Shown piece by piece: positions 33,230-44,660 of a stretch of 64,000 bases of DNA. Every line of letters begins with the position of its first letter. The first letter of the stretch is position 1. Location: NCBI GenBank assembly GCA_963989385.1, contig OZ022500.1, positions 106,619,842 through 106,683,841 on the forward strand, read 5' to 3'. This stretch comes from Ctena decussata. Taxonomy: Eukaryota; Mollusca; Bivalvia; Lucinida; Lucinidae. The notes below the pieces were generated by a model, which was not told the DNA's origin, did not search any database, and saw only the letters and a program-made list of their open reading frames with translations. Both the position numbers and the translations under genes were made by a program.

Positions 33230-33500
33230 AATTTTCACCGAGTCCTGTCTTCAGCTGCCCTAGTTGAGCTAGCAAAGTCCATCCTGTCCACTTCTTAATA
33301 TTGTCTTCCCACCTCTTCTTTTGTCTTCCTCTTCTTCTTTTTTCATTCAACTGTGTCACGCAGACTTGTTTTGACTGAGCAAGAAGACCTTGGGATGTGG
33401 CCAACCCACCTCATGATTTCCTGACAAAGGTCAGGAATTCGTCGTATTCTCCAATGGCTGCTTGGATCTTACTGTTCAGAACTTATTTACCTTCACTGCA
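33230..33500 (-). pseudogene. LINE 3' fragment (C-terminal tail of the reverse transcriptase protein)
   Basis: The minus strand encodes, with stops, MRWVGHIPRSS, KTSLRDTV, then basic KKKKRKTKEEVGRQ and VDRMDFASSTRAAEDRTR. This RWxGH..R..KT..GxR+GRxxKRWxxN..W basic tail and the AAEDR motif are standard for the end of LINE proteins in invertebrates. Frame breaks and in-frame stops show decay. The fragments at 41.2 and 48.2 kb are neighbouring parts of the same family. Confidence 0.75.
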
Positions 33501-34980
33501 GCTTGTGTTTGTGCCGTTTGGCGGCCGTAAAACGTGTCCACAGACATCGTCATAGTGCAGATTGTATTTTCTGGTCCTTTGGAATCATTCAGTTCATTTT
33601 AGTTATTTTCAAAATAGAGTTCTGCTTAAGCCGGTACTAGGGGGGCGTGGCTGGTGTCGCACATTTCATTACTGGTCATGAACAGACTCAATTAAACCGA
33701 GTCTCAAGTCCAACTTATTCATTCATTTGGAAAATCCGATAAATCCGATCATTTTGGAAAGACAACCCAAATTGACTATTTGTACAGGTAATCGCAGGGA
33801 TTATCTTACTTGACTCGATTTATTGGCCCACTGTGTGTGCAGCTAATCGATTTTACCTATGGTTTATCGCCTTTCCGATAGCGGATTAAAGGTCAATATT
33901 ACTAGAAGTAACAGAGCCTTGACTAATTTGGTTATATGATCATTTCTTCTGATACTTGAATCTCGGTGCTTTGAGAAAAACATCGACCAGCGTATATGAA
34001 ACAAGATTAGCGTAATAAAAACTTTCTTGTATTCTAATGAAGTCTGATTTATGCTTTTGTTGTAGAAGTGAACAAAGACTAACGGGTATAGTTAAAAATT
34101 ATAATATCCATGATTACGCTGATCAACATATGTTGTTCATAATGCACTTTTCCATCTTTCTTTTAACCCCAAAATGCCTGGCTCCCTATAAAAGTGACAT
34201 CTGAAAACAATGCAGACCTTGATCAGACGCTGCAGAATGCGGCGTCTCATCAAGTCCATAACTGTTTGCAGTGACTACAGGAAATTCTCATAAAAAGAAA
34301 GAGGCCACTATGCAGTTATGGGTTCAAGTCAAAAACAAATAATAATAATAATAATAATTACTTTTCATTTATTTATTTTTTTCATATAAAAATCTCTTCC
34401 GCATGAAAAAGAAATGTATATTTATCGTACCACAAACACCCCTTATATTTTGGCAGAGTTGCATCAGCAAATAGTGTAGACCCCGATTAGACTGTTTCTG
34501 AAAATCAGCTTGATCTAATGCCGGCAAAATTTGCCCTTCGGCCAGTTCCTCTGTAATGCGTGGTAAATTCAACTGCTCCAAACTTTTAAGATAATTACAG
34601 TACCCGTCCGGAATAGCGTTTACCAATTAACTCAAACTAATCTTAAAGACACATTTTTGATTGCATAATACCCTAATGACTGTTTATTGACACATGCTGC
34701 TCAGAGATAAGACCTTCTGGGAGACTTGTGACTGAAGTACAGGTAGGGGCCAGATAAAGGGAAATCAGCTGTCAAAGGAAAAGAGAAAATATGGTAATAA
34801 ACAAATTTATAATTGGATCAGACTGTGTTGTTGAAGACCACATAAAACTGTGTAAAAAATACCATTATTTGCTCAAAGACTTATTTTTTTATAGGAAGAG
34901 ATGATATAAATAGGGCCATGTAAATGGGTACTCGTACATTATAACATTCGTGCACACAGAGGACTATGATAACCTTGTGC
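33500..34980. other. Largely unannotated
   Basis: Contains a GGACTC-type motif near 33670 (TGAACAGACTCAATTAAACC) that resembles dispersed mollusc repeats, and an (AAT)n tract at 34337-34358. No genes recognised. Confidence 0.35.
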
Positions 34981-35470
34981 AGTCTCATCAGTGCCTCCCC
35001 TTTTTGCATGAACAGTTTGAGATTCCTAGAAATTTAAAACAGTGAAACTGATAATCCAGATCAGTCTACACATATGTGATGGTTGATTTGAATATCTACT
35101 GCTCAGAAAATGAAAATCCGGATCAGTCTACACAGATATGACGGCTCGTTTGAATATTTACTGTTCACATGAGCAGTCTGTCGTTCCTTGAAATTTAAAA
35201 CACAGAAATGAAGACCCTGCTCAGTCTACAAAGCTGTCACGACTGATTTGAATATTAATTGTTCTCATAACAGTTGTGTCAGTAGTGAGTATTCATACCA
35301 GCCTGCACAGCTAAACAGCGAAAAAGACCCTGATAAGTCTATGCATATGTGATTTGAATATTTACTGTTTGTATTCAAATCAATCTGCATCGCTAAACAC
35401 CAAAAGTGAAGACCTTGATCAGCCTACACAGATGTAACAACTGATTTTAATAAATAAACTGGTCGAATTG
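34980..35470. repeat. Irregular ~100-bp repeats with GATCAGTCTACAC
   Basis: GATCAGTCTACACA (35064, 35122), CTCAGTCTACAAAG (35220) and GATCAGCCTACACAGATG (35416) each precede GA-TTGAATAT-TACTG-like text. Degenerate tandem array. Confidence 0.5.
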
Positions 35471-35474
35471 AAAA

Positions 35475-37180
35475 AAAAAGTGTCATTAAAGAGTGCTTAT
35501 CTGCACTGACTGATTAGTCTTCATTTTTGCTTTTCACATAAAAACATTTTACTGTTTTAAAATGCCAAAACTTTTAAAATGTTAAACTTCAAGATTATTA
35601 AACATCTTTTTATTTGTATTAAATTTAACAAATAATACACTAAGTAAATCAAATAAAAATGTTCATCCACTAGTTTATATCAGATCAGAAAAATATTTTT
35701 AATTTTTAAAATACAGGTTTCGTTTATCATGAATTAATAACTTGTTTTTATCTTATCTACTTAATTATTCTCAAAGTAGATGCATAAATAGGATAATAGC
35801 AGTTTCCCCATATTAGGCCCCCTCATACAGTTTTATTACTGGCTTAATCCCCTCATAATCATCTAGATAAGATAAGCCTTTGATGTGAGCTATAGCCCTA
35901 AGTACTGTTTATTGTTGGTGATCAAATTGTGCCACCTCATTTTCTTAAAGAAAAAAAATGTGTCTTTAACGGAATCATAATTGTTAAACCGAACAGTGAT
36001 GGTTCGGATCAGACTCTGTATTTTGCTACGCTTATCTGGTTCTTTGCTGATAAGTCAGATCAGTTTGCGCATCAGCATAGGCTTATGATCACAGGTCTTG
36101 GTGAATGATATTCTTTGGAATTTTGGAATAATTCCGATTCCGATAGTTATGTATTTACCCAATAAGACATTGCGACCGCGCAAACTAATAACAAAACTCT
36201 GGTTTTATCAGTTTGTGCAGGCTTATCTGAATAGCTTATATACGATTAGCAAATGCGAAAATTGATCAGAAATAGCTGATGAACAGGCTGAATATTTTTA
36301 TTCTTTTCCTGTTCAAACATAGCACACTCAAATTAAAAAAAACGTTATTATTTAAAAGAAAAATAAATAAAATACAATAACAGTTTTGTTATCAAGCAAC
36401 GATATTGCGTTAAGACTGTCGTAATCTTTTGATGACGAATGGTTAATGTCACGCCGCGCGGCGTTCATGTTTATTACATTTGGATATATCAATTATCGGT
36501 CATAAAGTCCGAGATTAACTGGACCAAGCTGTCATAAATAATTCGGGTATTGTACTAACAGTTAAGGATGGAATGTATATTGTATATTGTATATTGGAAT
36601 GATAGAAAAATAAAGATCAAATATTTAATTTGCAGATTATTTGTTTGTTTGTTCGCAAAATGATCAGAATGATCAGAATACTTCTCAATTTTTTTAAAGC
36701 GTGTGCCCAAATCAGCTTGTGCATGTGCGCAAACTATTTAAAGCCGGCAATCTGTTCTCAGTTTGCGCGGATAAATACAAAGACTGTGCACACCGATCGG
36801 TCTCTAATCTGTAAACAAAACCACATTATCTTCATAGAATAGTAAGGTGTTCTGAAACAGTTTGAGACGAGAAGCAGACTGGTCAGAATGATTGCAGTTA
36901 CAACTCAACGTTTCTCACCAGACTTGGTCTGCGCTGTTGGCACACGGATACATTTTGAAGATAGATAAAATTTCCTTTTAAAAGGAAGGCTTGCACAGCT
37001 AAGACAGTGAAATTTTCATGAGTTGTTATTGAAGTGAACCCGATGGTTAGTGCACTTTCTGTTGCTAACTTTTATTTAGCAAAGTATTTAATTTTTAACT
37101 TATTGAATGGTGGCATTATCCACGGATGTAAGGTAAAAACAAGTGTAGAATTTATTTGAAAAATAAATTGAAGAAATATT
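35475..37180. other. Unannotated AT-rich DNA
   Basis: Short frames only. (TTGTATA)n-like text at 36571-36597. Nothing else supported. Confidence 0.4.
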
Positions 37181-37182
37181 TA

Positions 37183-37232
37183 AACACACACACACACACA
37201 CACACACAAAAAAAAAAAACAAAAAAAAACAG
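37183..37232. repeat. (CA)n then A-rich simple repeat
   Basis: ACACAC for about 26 bp followed by two A-runs. Confidence 0.85.
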
Positions 37233-37481
37233 TTTTCCAACGTTTTCGGCGGCCGTTTTAGGCATGTCCCAAGGAAAATAACTATATGGACCTATTTCAA
37301 GTCTTTTCTTCACGGCTGTTGAGTCACATTTAGTCTGAATCAAAATTTGAGGAAAGACTGTCTCAAACCCATGTCTATGGAATCTTGGCACATCTGAACT
37401 TGGCATCGAAAGAAGACAGTAAATTTATATTTACTGAAGTTTATTTTTGGTTTAAGTGGCATCAGTGGCAGTGACTGGAAC

Positions 37482-38264
37482 AAAAGGACCTGGTATGATA
37501 AGGGCCCTTTTTGGCCCCCATTCAAATTCTCTTAAAAATGCATGGTTTCTATTGCTTATATTTTGTGCGTATGGGAACAAACAGAAATAATATGTTTCGT
37601 GTTTGTTAATTCTCAGAATAACATGATTTCTGATATGCCTACGTTGTTTCAATAAAATGAAGGAAAATTGGGAGAAAATTTAAGTTTAATACATTTTCCT
37701 TTAAAGAAATAAGTCATTTGCAATAACTTTGAAATCTCTTAACAACAGGCTTTTGATGAAATGCTTATATGTAAGATTGCACTGCTAATTACCTGTGAAC
37801 TGCACAAGGCCTCTCCAGGTACCCCACCCACTCAAGTTTGCAAGTCCAGAGACGCTAACCAAAAAATTCCAACAGATCAAAATGAAATGTATACCAGATT
37901 ATTCATTGTGTTCTAACTAAGAAAATGAGTACCCACAACATATGTTTCTTTTGTCTATGAGCGGAGATATGGGCGTTTTTATGTTGATAACGCTGGGAAA
38001 ATGTTCCAAATGCTGTCAGTTTGGTAACCAAAAGTTAAAAATAAACATTGAGCCCGGTCTCCAGCACATTTAATATTTTCATGGCAAGTAAATATATTAA
38101 AATTTTATTTGTATACAAAATATTAAATGTGCTGGAGGCCGGGCTCATATATTTTGAAAGCCACGTAAGCCACCAAATTCGTCATTTTCGTCAGAATCCG
38201 CTGGGGGTTTGGGTATGAGTTTTCTGGGGGCCAAATATGGGCCTTATCATACCAGGTCCTTTTG
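37482..38264. mobile_element. 783-bp element with CAAAAGGACCTGGTATGATA ends
   Basis: The left end CAAAAGGACCTGGTATGATA-AGGGCCC and TTGGCCCCCA faces the exact complement at 38242-38264 (23 bp identical) plus TGGGGGCCAA. Within it lies a perfect-armed foldback (38051-38147). No transposase frame. Ends of this ATGATAAGGGCCC..GGCCCCC kind are, to my recollection, common in marine invertebrates. The target duplication is unclear. Confidence 0.7.
38051..38147. repeat. 30-bp-arm palindrome
   Basis: GAGCCCGGTCTCCAGCACAT then TTAATATTTT, facing AAAATATTAA and ATGTGCTGGAGGCCGGGCTC across a 37-base AT-rich loop. One or two mismatches. It lies inside the 37482-38264 element, so it is probably a second element inserted in the first. 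Confidence 0.8.
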
Positions 38265-38411
38265 ACACTCTGTGAAGAAAATGCATGCTGCTGTTGTTTG
38301 GGACAATAACTTGCTCTACACCATTTGGGAACAACAAAGCCCGGAACCCATTGCGTTCGTATTTTCATGAACCCCCGACAAATGAAATTTATCTTATATA
38401 TATTTATGCTA

Positions 38412-38491
38412 TGCCCCGTTACTGCGGCTATGGATACGTTCCGCTGAGGTGCGGGGGTAACGTCGATATGAGAATTGAAATATGATGATGA
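38412..38491. repeat. 80-bp segment with an exact inverted copy at 43738-43817
   Basis: From GCCCCGTTACTGCGGCTATG to CATATGATGATGAC-like text; the reverse complement is present base for base at 43738-43817. Flanks differ on both sides. See the insertion at 43739-43830. Confidence 0.85.
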
Positions 38492-38677
38492 CATCAATTT
38501 TGTTACTCATTCGTGAAGTTCTGACTAATTTAACGCAGGACGAAAAATAGTTATTAACCAACGTGTTTGGTAATGATGTACAGCAGCCGTCACTATGACA
38601 TGACATATATCAAAGTTACGTCGGCCAATCATCTATCTGAATTATCCGTGACGTTGCTTACACGTAAGATTGCACGA

Positions 38678-38712
38678 ATGTGTGTTGTTCGTGGATGTAT
38701 GAACAACGTCAG
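38678..38712 (+). CDS. Speculative first exon with THAP-like start
   Basis: ATG begins MCVVRGCMNNVR and reaches an AG/GTTCAT donor-like site. C-x4-C followed by NN matches the start of THAP zinc fingers (C-x(2-4)-C..NR). A CCAAT-like motif (GGCCAATCATC, 38622) lies upstream. The rest of a THAP domain (W, C-x2-H, AVPTIF-like text) was not found. Confidence 0.22.
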
Positions 38713-39105
38713 GTTCATCTAAGGAAATCGCCGAAGAGTGTAAATATTTCTCTGTACATTTGTATAGCTGAAGTAAGAAGACAACATTAGAGAGTGTTAT
38801 AAAAGCAAGAAAGGGTCCCGCAACCCCCAACCGCACCTACTATAATCCAAAATCCAGATCAGCCAACTCCGGCATAAGCGCAGTCTGATCAGTCTAGCAT
38901 CAGCATGAAAGATGAAGAATATACATATGCCGAAAAAGACAGATCCAACGAATGCATCGGCGCTGGACAGTGTGCCGGCTGCTCTGACTAGTCGGATTAT
39001 GCGATGCCCTAAGGCCTATTTTCCGCGACGCCGCTGCATGATTTTGCTTTGCGCTAAGCTATATATAAACACTGTTTCTTACACAAGTTTTGGTTTATTT
39101 CTTAG

Positions 39106-39347
39106 GATGCAAAGCCAAATACTTTGCATTGCTTTCAGAGTTTCATTCTTTATGCAATCAGTTTATAAAAAGCAAAAGAAATGTGGCCAAGTTTAAGGCA
39201 CTTTTGAAAGAAAAACGTGCTTTTTTAACGGAAATGTTAAAACGTACGTGTACTATCAAAAATAGAATGTTATTTTTAGCAGATGAGGCAAATCGGATTT
39301 GGATAAAAATATACAAAATCGGACAAGGTCCTTGTTTATGTCTGTGA
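39106..39347 (+). CDS. Speculative exon, Lys/Leu-rich helical, unknown
   Basis: It follows a strong acceptor (TTTTGGTTTATTTCTTAG) and stays open for about 80 codons to TGA: CKAKYFALLSEFHSLCNQFI, KSKRNVAKFKALLKEKRAFL, TEMLKRTCTIKNRMLFLADE, then ANRIWIKIYKIGQG. It looks like a helical, protein-like segment. The stop lies in a 62-bp duplicated unit (39337-39387 and 39399-39449: TATGTCTGTGAAGAAA..GCTGTCTCAAA), so the true C-terminus could have been disturbed by that duplication. I do not recognise the family. Confidence 0.3.
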
Positions 39348-39449
39348 AGAAAGTAATAAAGAAATGCTGTCTCAAACCGGAACGAACGTTTTGTTTGTTA
39401 TGTCTGTGAAGAAAATAAAGAAGAAATGCTGTCTCAAATCGGAACGAAC
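39337..39449. repeat. 62-bp direct duplication
   Basis: TTATGTCTGTGAAGAAA then AAATGCTGTCTCAAAYCGG-AACGAAC occurs twice, offset 62 bases, with few differences. Confidence 0.85.
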
Positions 39450-39559
39450 TTTCCGATCTCTTTTGCTTAATTGCGGCCATAAAACGAATCGTTGCAGTAC
39501 ACACTCTCCTGGTATTTTCCGACTAAGCGTGACGTATCGTTTCTTCCGAATATAACTCG

Positions 39560-41200
39560 GTATCACTAAACCACTTGAATACTGGCTTGCGCTCGAAAGC
39601 GCAAGCCAAAAAAGTTTATTCGCGCAAAATGATCATAACCATTAGTAGGTGACAAAATAGTTTTATAATAAAATAAATAATATTGCAATTTATGCAATCT
39701 TTGATAAGTGCCTCTTCTTTTCATGAGATGTTTTGTAGATATATTGTGAAGACACGGAACCGGCTGCGCAGCTAGTAGTGTGTGTTGTAAAAATAAAGTT
39801 ATGACAGTAAAATTGGCAAAATATTGAGTATATATAGAGTTTGTTACACCAATTAGATTTTATTGAATAATGAAGCACTTCGCTCTTTTATTTCTTTCAA
39901 TTCGGCACCTTTTTGGCAAAGAGAATGATCTAGACCTCAGTTTTCACACTTCTTATTTCAATCACCGGGAGACAAACTGTGAATTACTAAAACAACTATT
40001 TATTCCAGGGAATAGCAATTAATTAAAAAATACGAACAAAAATGCGTCTTAGATAAGCCTGCACATTTCTGTGTCAGTATTATATTTATTCATTTATTTA
40101 TTTATTATCATTATGGCTATTCTGCAAGTGACGCTCTGGATCCCTGATCAGACTGCGAATTAACTGCTGTGTACCGATTCTTTCACTGTGTCAAATACAC
40201 ACACAAAAACAATATTAAATTTCCTAATTAAATATGCAGATATACATCATTTAATCAATTTTCAAAAACAAATGAGTACATTTTCTTCCTTGTGAAAGTA
40301 AAATATTCACTTTCCGTTTGCTTTCTCTGGAAAAGAAATTGAAGAAAATTGTTCTTTATTTATTTGCACTTGAATTTGTGATTATATTTCTATGATTTAA
40401 ACTTGTTTTTTTTTTTGTGCTGTCTATGTATTTTCTAAATGTGTCATTTCTGTCCTGTTTGTATTATTTATACTTTTTATCAAAATGTACTCGTCAAGTT
40501 TTATAAATTTTGGCGATATATCTAACAACGGGAATATTTCACATAAAACAGCTAAATAGCAGCTAAAATACATATCAAAATATTATTTTTAGTATTCACG
40601 AGTCGATATAGAAATACTGCAAATCAATTATACAGATCTGATAAAAATGTGTGCACTAAAGCTAAAATAGCCAGGAGGAATTCGGACAGGTATAGCTTCA
40701 CGCTTAGTCTACGATTTCTAAAAATAGATTCGGGTGCATTTGTGACAATTTATAACAATTAAGTTTGTAAATATTTTCATTTTTTCCCAATAAAAATTAT
40801 AACATTAGAACGAAAATTTATTGCTGATAAGGAATCCGTATGCATATTTTATGCAAATTTATATTTGAAAATGATATTGGGAATAAAAGAAGGATACCCG
40901 CAGCAATTTCAGTACTGTTTACTATATAAGTATTGCATTTAGAGGGTCACATTTTCAACCTCAAAATCCCCCAATTTAATATTAACGTAAAATTATGAAA
41001 AAATATGTAAAGGATAGCAGTTAAATTGAATATTATGAATCTGTATGCATATAAATTCAGTATTAATTAATATTTTTACAATTTTCTGTGAACCATTGGT
41101 TTCCTATTCAATCTAATGCATTTCTCGCCACAGATAATATCGATTAGTGTCAACCCGTATGATCAGATAAGTTAGGCTTGGCTATTTTCTGTTCTTTGAT
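39560..41200. other. Unannotated AT-rich DNA
   Basis: No exons or named repeats. Many poly-A/T runs and stop-dense frames. Confidence 0.45.
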
Positions 41201-41209
41201 GTATTCCTT

Positions 41210-41640
41210 GCTTCCATAGGATCTTACTATTCAGAACTTGGATATTTCTGTGTTATCCTCATTAGTGACATGATCCTTGTATGAGATGTTCAGTAACCTT
41301 CTGTAGCATCTCAGCTCAAAGGCCTGCGTTCTTTTCTCTAACACTGCTGACAAAATCCATGACTCAAGGCATACAAAAATATGGAAATGACTAGGAAGCG
41401 CATCAGTTTCACCTTTGATCCAAGAGATACATTGCTATTTCTCCACACTGACCTCAGCTTTGTCAGAACTGTGGTGGTTTGTGCAATCCGTGAGAGAACC
41501 TCAGGTTTTGACATAATTGCTCGAAGGTATTTGAAGCTTGTAACTGTTCCAAGCTTCTGTATTTTAACATTGATCTCCCTCAGGATGTCATTGGCGTTGT
41601 TTGTCATTAGTTTGGTCTTCTCAGCACTAATCTCCATTTT
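41210..41640 (-). pseudogene. LINE reverse transcriptase C-terminal fragment
   Basis: The minus strand reads EISAEKTKLMTNN, LGTVTSFKYLRAI, KPEVLSRIAQTTTVLTKLRS, LGSKVKLMRFLVISIFLYAL and then, after a break near 41340, RTQAFELRCYRRLLNISYKD and HVTNED. These blocks (SAEKTK, FKYLG, the RI..T..LTKL and LYACESW regions, MRCYR.LL.ISY.DHVTN) are the post-catalytic part of invertebrate LINE reverse transcriptases. The catalytic YADD part is missing, so the copy is 5'-truncated and dead. Clade not assigned. Confidence 0.85.
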
Positions 41641-42007
41641 ATAATTTGTGCAGGTTTAGTCGAACATGTTATAACCTTGATTTTGCACAAGAAACATCGT
41701 GGTTATTACATGTTCGACAATAAAATCAAATTTGTCCTTGTATTTCATTTTTGAAACATTCAGATTCAAATTTGTTCGTACATGTTAAGTCGACCTGGTA
41801 CTGTTGGATTATCTGAGGCCCTGAATTGCTCACCAGAGTAAAAAGATCAAAGGTCAAACATGGGTCATTTTTCAACCGTAAAAATATGAGACAATAGTAG
41901 AAAGTCAAAGAATGACCTTAACCTCTATTGTAAAAAAAAATCAGGTTCTCATTTAGTTGACTGTATTTATCAAGTTGCGCACCGAAATCTTCTACAAGTT
42001 CCATGAA

Positions 42008-42549
42008 AGTAAAAAGTATGCAAAGACCAGGAACTGAAACAATCAAAATCCAAATCCAGCCCTCAAACCATAGTTGGAAACAACTAAGATTACAAGTAAT
42101 CAAGATACAGAGAACATATGGCCAACCGAGTGAGCAGCTTGTTCCCAAAAGGTGGCCACTCAGCAACCCAAGCCGAACCAAAAATAATAATAACATACAT
42201 AAGGTAAAACATCACAGAAACTCTGACACAAAAAAAAGGCAACAAAGAACCACAACAGAACTACCGCCTTGGAACGGTCAGTAATGAATTACTGGGGGGC
42301 TTAAATCGATTTTACAGGCCCAACCTCACCCTCAGTTTCTGAAGTGTTACAAAACATTTAGTTGGTTGTTCGGTTCGCATGATAACCCTCTAACTCGTCA
42401 ATGAATCATCACGGTAAACACATAAATCAAATTTCAACACCATGAAGAAGCAAAGACGAGGACTCAACAGATACAACGGGCCGTCTGACAGGTGGAGATC
42501 CCTGTCCTGCCAAACAACCCCACTGGAAATCTGAAGCAAAAGAAGGTCA
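42008..42549 (-). mobile_element. 5'-truncated retroelement tail with 7-bp target duplication
   Basis: The 542-bp insert starts AGTAAAAAGTATGCAAAGAC and is flanked by CCATGAA on both sides (42001-42007, 42550-42556). The insert is nearly identical to 60993-61536, which continues into the ORF at 62051-61605 of the longer copy. On the minus strand this is therefore the 3' untranslated tail, truncated at the 5' side, as expected from target-primed insertion. Removing it restores the surrounding repeat (TTCCATGAACTCTTATG-like). Confidence 0.85.
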
Positions 42550-43738
42550 CCATGAACACTTATTTTTAAGCATTTTCTCATATAAAAGCACCAAAAAGTA
42601 AATTTGACCTTGCCGTAAAAAGATCAATCTAAGGTCATCATTTGAACTCTTTTGCACAAGTTGGCATACTCTGGTCTCCGATGCTTCATACAAAGTTTCA
42701 AGGCCGTCCGTTAATTCATTCTTGAGAAGAAGACTATTAAAGGTTTTTATACCGTTTGAAATAGTTGAAATTTGAGAGAACTTGGTCAAAGGCCAAAGAA
42801 TAATATTGACCTCTGTACTCACAAATCTTCAAGTTCTCATTAGATAACTGTAAATACTATTTTTTTGCCAAAATCTTCTATGTTTTCCATGAACTCTTAT
42901 GTTTTATCATTTTCCCATATAAAACATGATAAAGCATATTTGATCTCGCCTTAGAACAGGTCAAGGTAAACCCAAGATCATAATTATAACAATCTTGGTA
43001 GTACTCAAGTACCCAATGGTGTACACCAAGTTTCAAGGCCATCGGTAGATTGGTTCCGGGGAACACGATTTTTAAAAGTCAGATGACCTGGATTGTTTTG
43101 GGTTTGTTTGTTTGTTTTTGTTTTGTTTTGTTTTTTAAATCATTCCCTCAAACCCATTGAGACTCTGTATGGCATTGGTTACAATTGGCCCAATGTCTTT
43201 TGAGATGTTTGAATTTGTCGAAATATGAGAGACCTGGATCAGTGGTCAAACAATGACCTGGACCTCTTGTACTCACAAATTTTCATGTACCCATTTAGAT
43301 TAATGTATGTACCAGTTGTTAGGATAAAATCTTCAACAATTCCCATAAAATCTTAAAATCTTCAACAATTCCCATGAAATCTTATGTTCTAGTATTCCAC
43401 GTGAAAGAAAATTTGTTCTTGCCATAAAAAGGTCAAGGTAAACCCAAGGTTATCAACTGACTGATCGTAGTAGTGCTTGAGTACCTGACGCTACATACCA
43501 AGTTTCAAGGTCATCGGTCAATTGGTTCTGATGAAGATCTTTTAACGTTTTACCATATATGAGCGCGGCGGCCGCGGTAGTCATAAGACCTAGACCTCTT
43601 TAAATAATTTTCGTTATCTCAACTCCAAGAAAGTCTCTATAAAAATTGGTTTTAATCGGCCCAATGGCTTTGGTTGGGATCGGTTGTACTCCTGTATCCA
43701 GTGCTACATACAAAGTTTCAAGGCCATTGGTCAACTGG

Positions 43739-43830
43739 TCATCATCATATTTCAATTCTCATATCGACGTTACCCCCGCACCTCAGCGGAACGTATCCAT
43801 AGCCGCAGTAACGGGGCGCCGAGCGTCCGT
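43739..43830. mobile_element. 92-bp inserted fragment with 15-bp duplication
   Basis: CCATTGGTCAACTGG occurs immediately before (43724-43738) and after (43831-43845) the insert. About 79 bases of it are an exact inverted copy of 38412-38491; the remaining 13 (GCCGAGCGTCCGT) are not from that locus. The duplication suggests insertion by retrotransposon machinery, or repair with filler DNA. Confidence 0.75.
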
Positions 43831-44579
43831 CCATTGGTCAACTGGTTCTGGAGGAGCAAACTTTTAAAGGTTTTTACCATATGTGGGCGTGGCAGCCATG
43901 TTGGTCATGTGACCTGGACCGTTTGAACAAATATTCGTTCCATAGCCTCTGAGACTCTCTGTGAAATTTGGTTGCAATTGGTTCAATGGCTTTTGGGATA
44001 TTTGAAATTTTCGATGTATGAGAGGCCTGGGTAAAAGGTCAAACAATTACCTCGACTCTAAAGACTTGTATTCACAAATCTTCATGTAATCATTATATGT
44101 AACCAATTTGCTAGGCCAAAATCTTCAACAACTTCCATGAAATCTCATGTTCAAGCAATTTCCCACTTTAAAGCACCAAAACAGCAAATTTGACCTTGCC
44201 GTAAAACAGGTCAAGTTAAACCCAAGGTATTCAGTAGTACTTGCGTACTCTATATCAAATACCAAGTTTCAAGGCCATTGGTAAGTTGGCTGTGGAGAAT
44301 TTTTTTAAGGGTTTTACCTTATATGGGCGTGGCGGCCATGTTCGACACGTGACCAGGACCGCTTGGACAACTTTTTGTTCCCATGACCCCTGGAGGCTAC
44401 ATATGAAATTTAGTTACAGTCGGCCTGGTGGTTTCAGAGGAGAAGTCGTTTGAAATTGTGGACGAACGGACTGAAGACGACGACGTACGATGGACGACGG
44501 ACAACAGAGCTTGCCTATCCTATAAGCTCTGCTCTTTGTCTGGAAGTTTGCTCCTAGGGAAACAATTTTTCCCGTATAA

Positions 44580-44660
44580 GGGGAGCTGGATTTGGAGAGG
44601 AGGCAATTGTCTAAATGATAGTTTGTCAGCCTGAAAGTGTACCCATTTACCTCAAATTGT
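44580..44660. repeat. Fragment of the GCAGAGTTG dispersed repeat
   Basis: GGAGCTGGATTTGGAGAGGA, then GTCAGCCTGAAAGTGTACCC and ATTTACCTCA, as at 23460-23560. Confidence 0.4.

Larger units (their letters stand above)
41815..44530. repeat. Tandem-unit repeat, homologous to 14280-16267, with two insertions
   Basis: Begins GAGGCCCTGAATTGCTCACC and ends GACGAACGGACTGAAGACGACG, CCTATAAGCTCTG. Units carry GACCTCTTGTACTCACAAAT, AATCTTCAACAACTTCCATG and TTTACCATATATGAGCGCGG-like text. It is interrupted by a 542-bp retroelement (42008-42549) and a 92-bp fragment (43739-43830), each flanked by direct duplications. Confidence 0.8.

Noticed and set aside
38123..38497. 124-codon minus-strand frame
   Set aside because: It spans the end of an inverted-repeat element, half of a palindrome and the 80-bp duplicated segment; no protein-like pattern.
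41918..42284. Frames on both strands in 41.9-42.3 kb
   Set aside because: They lie in the 3' untranslated tail of a truncated retroelement, and the same frames recur in the 60993 copy.
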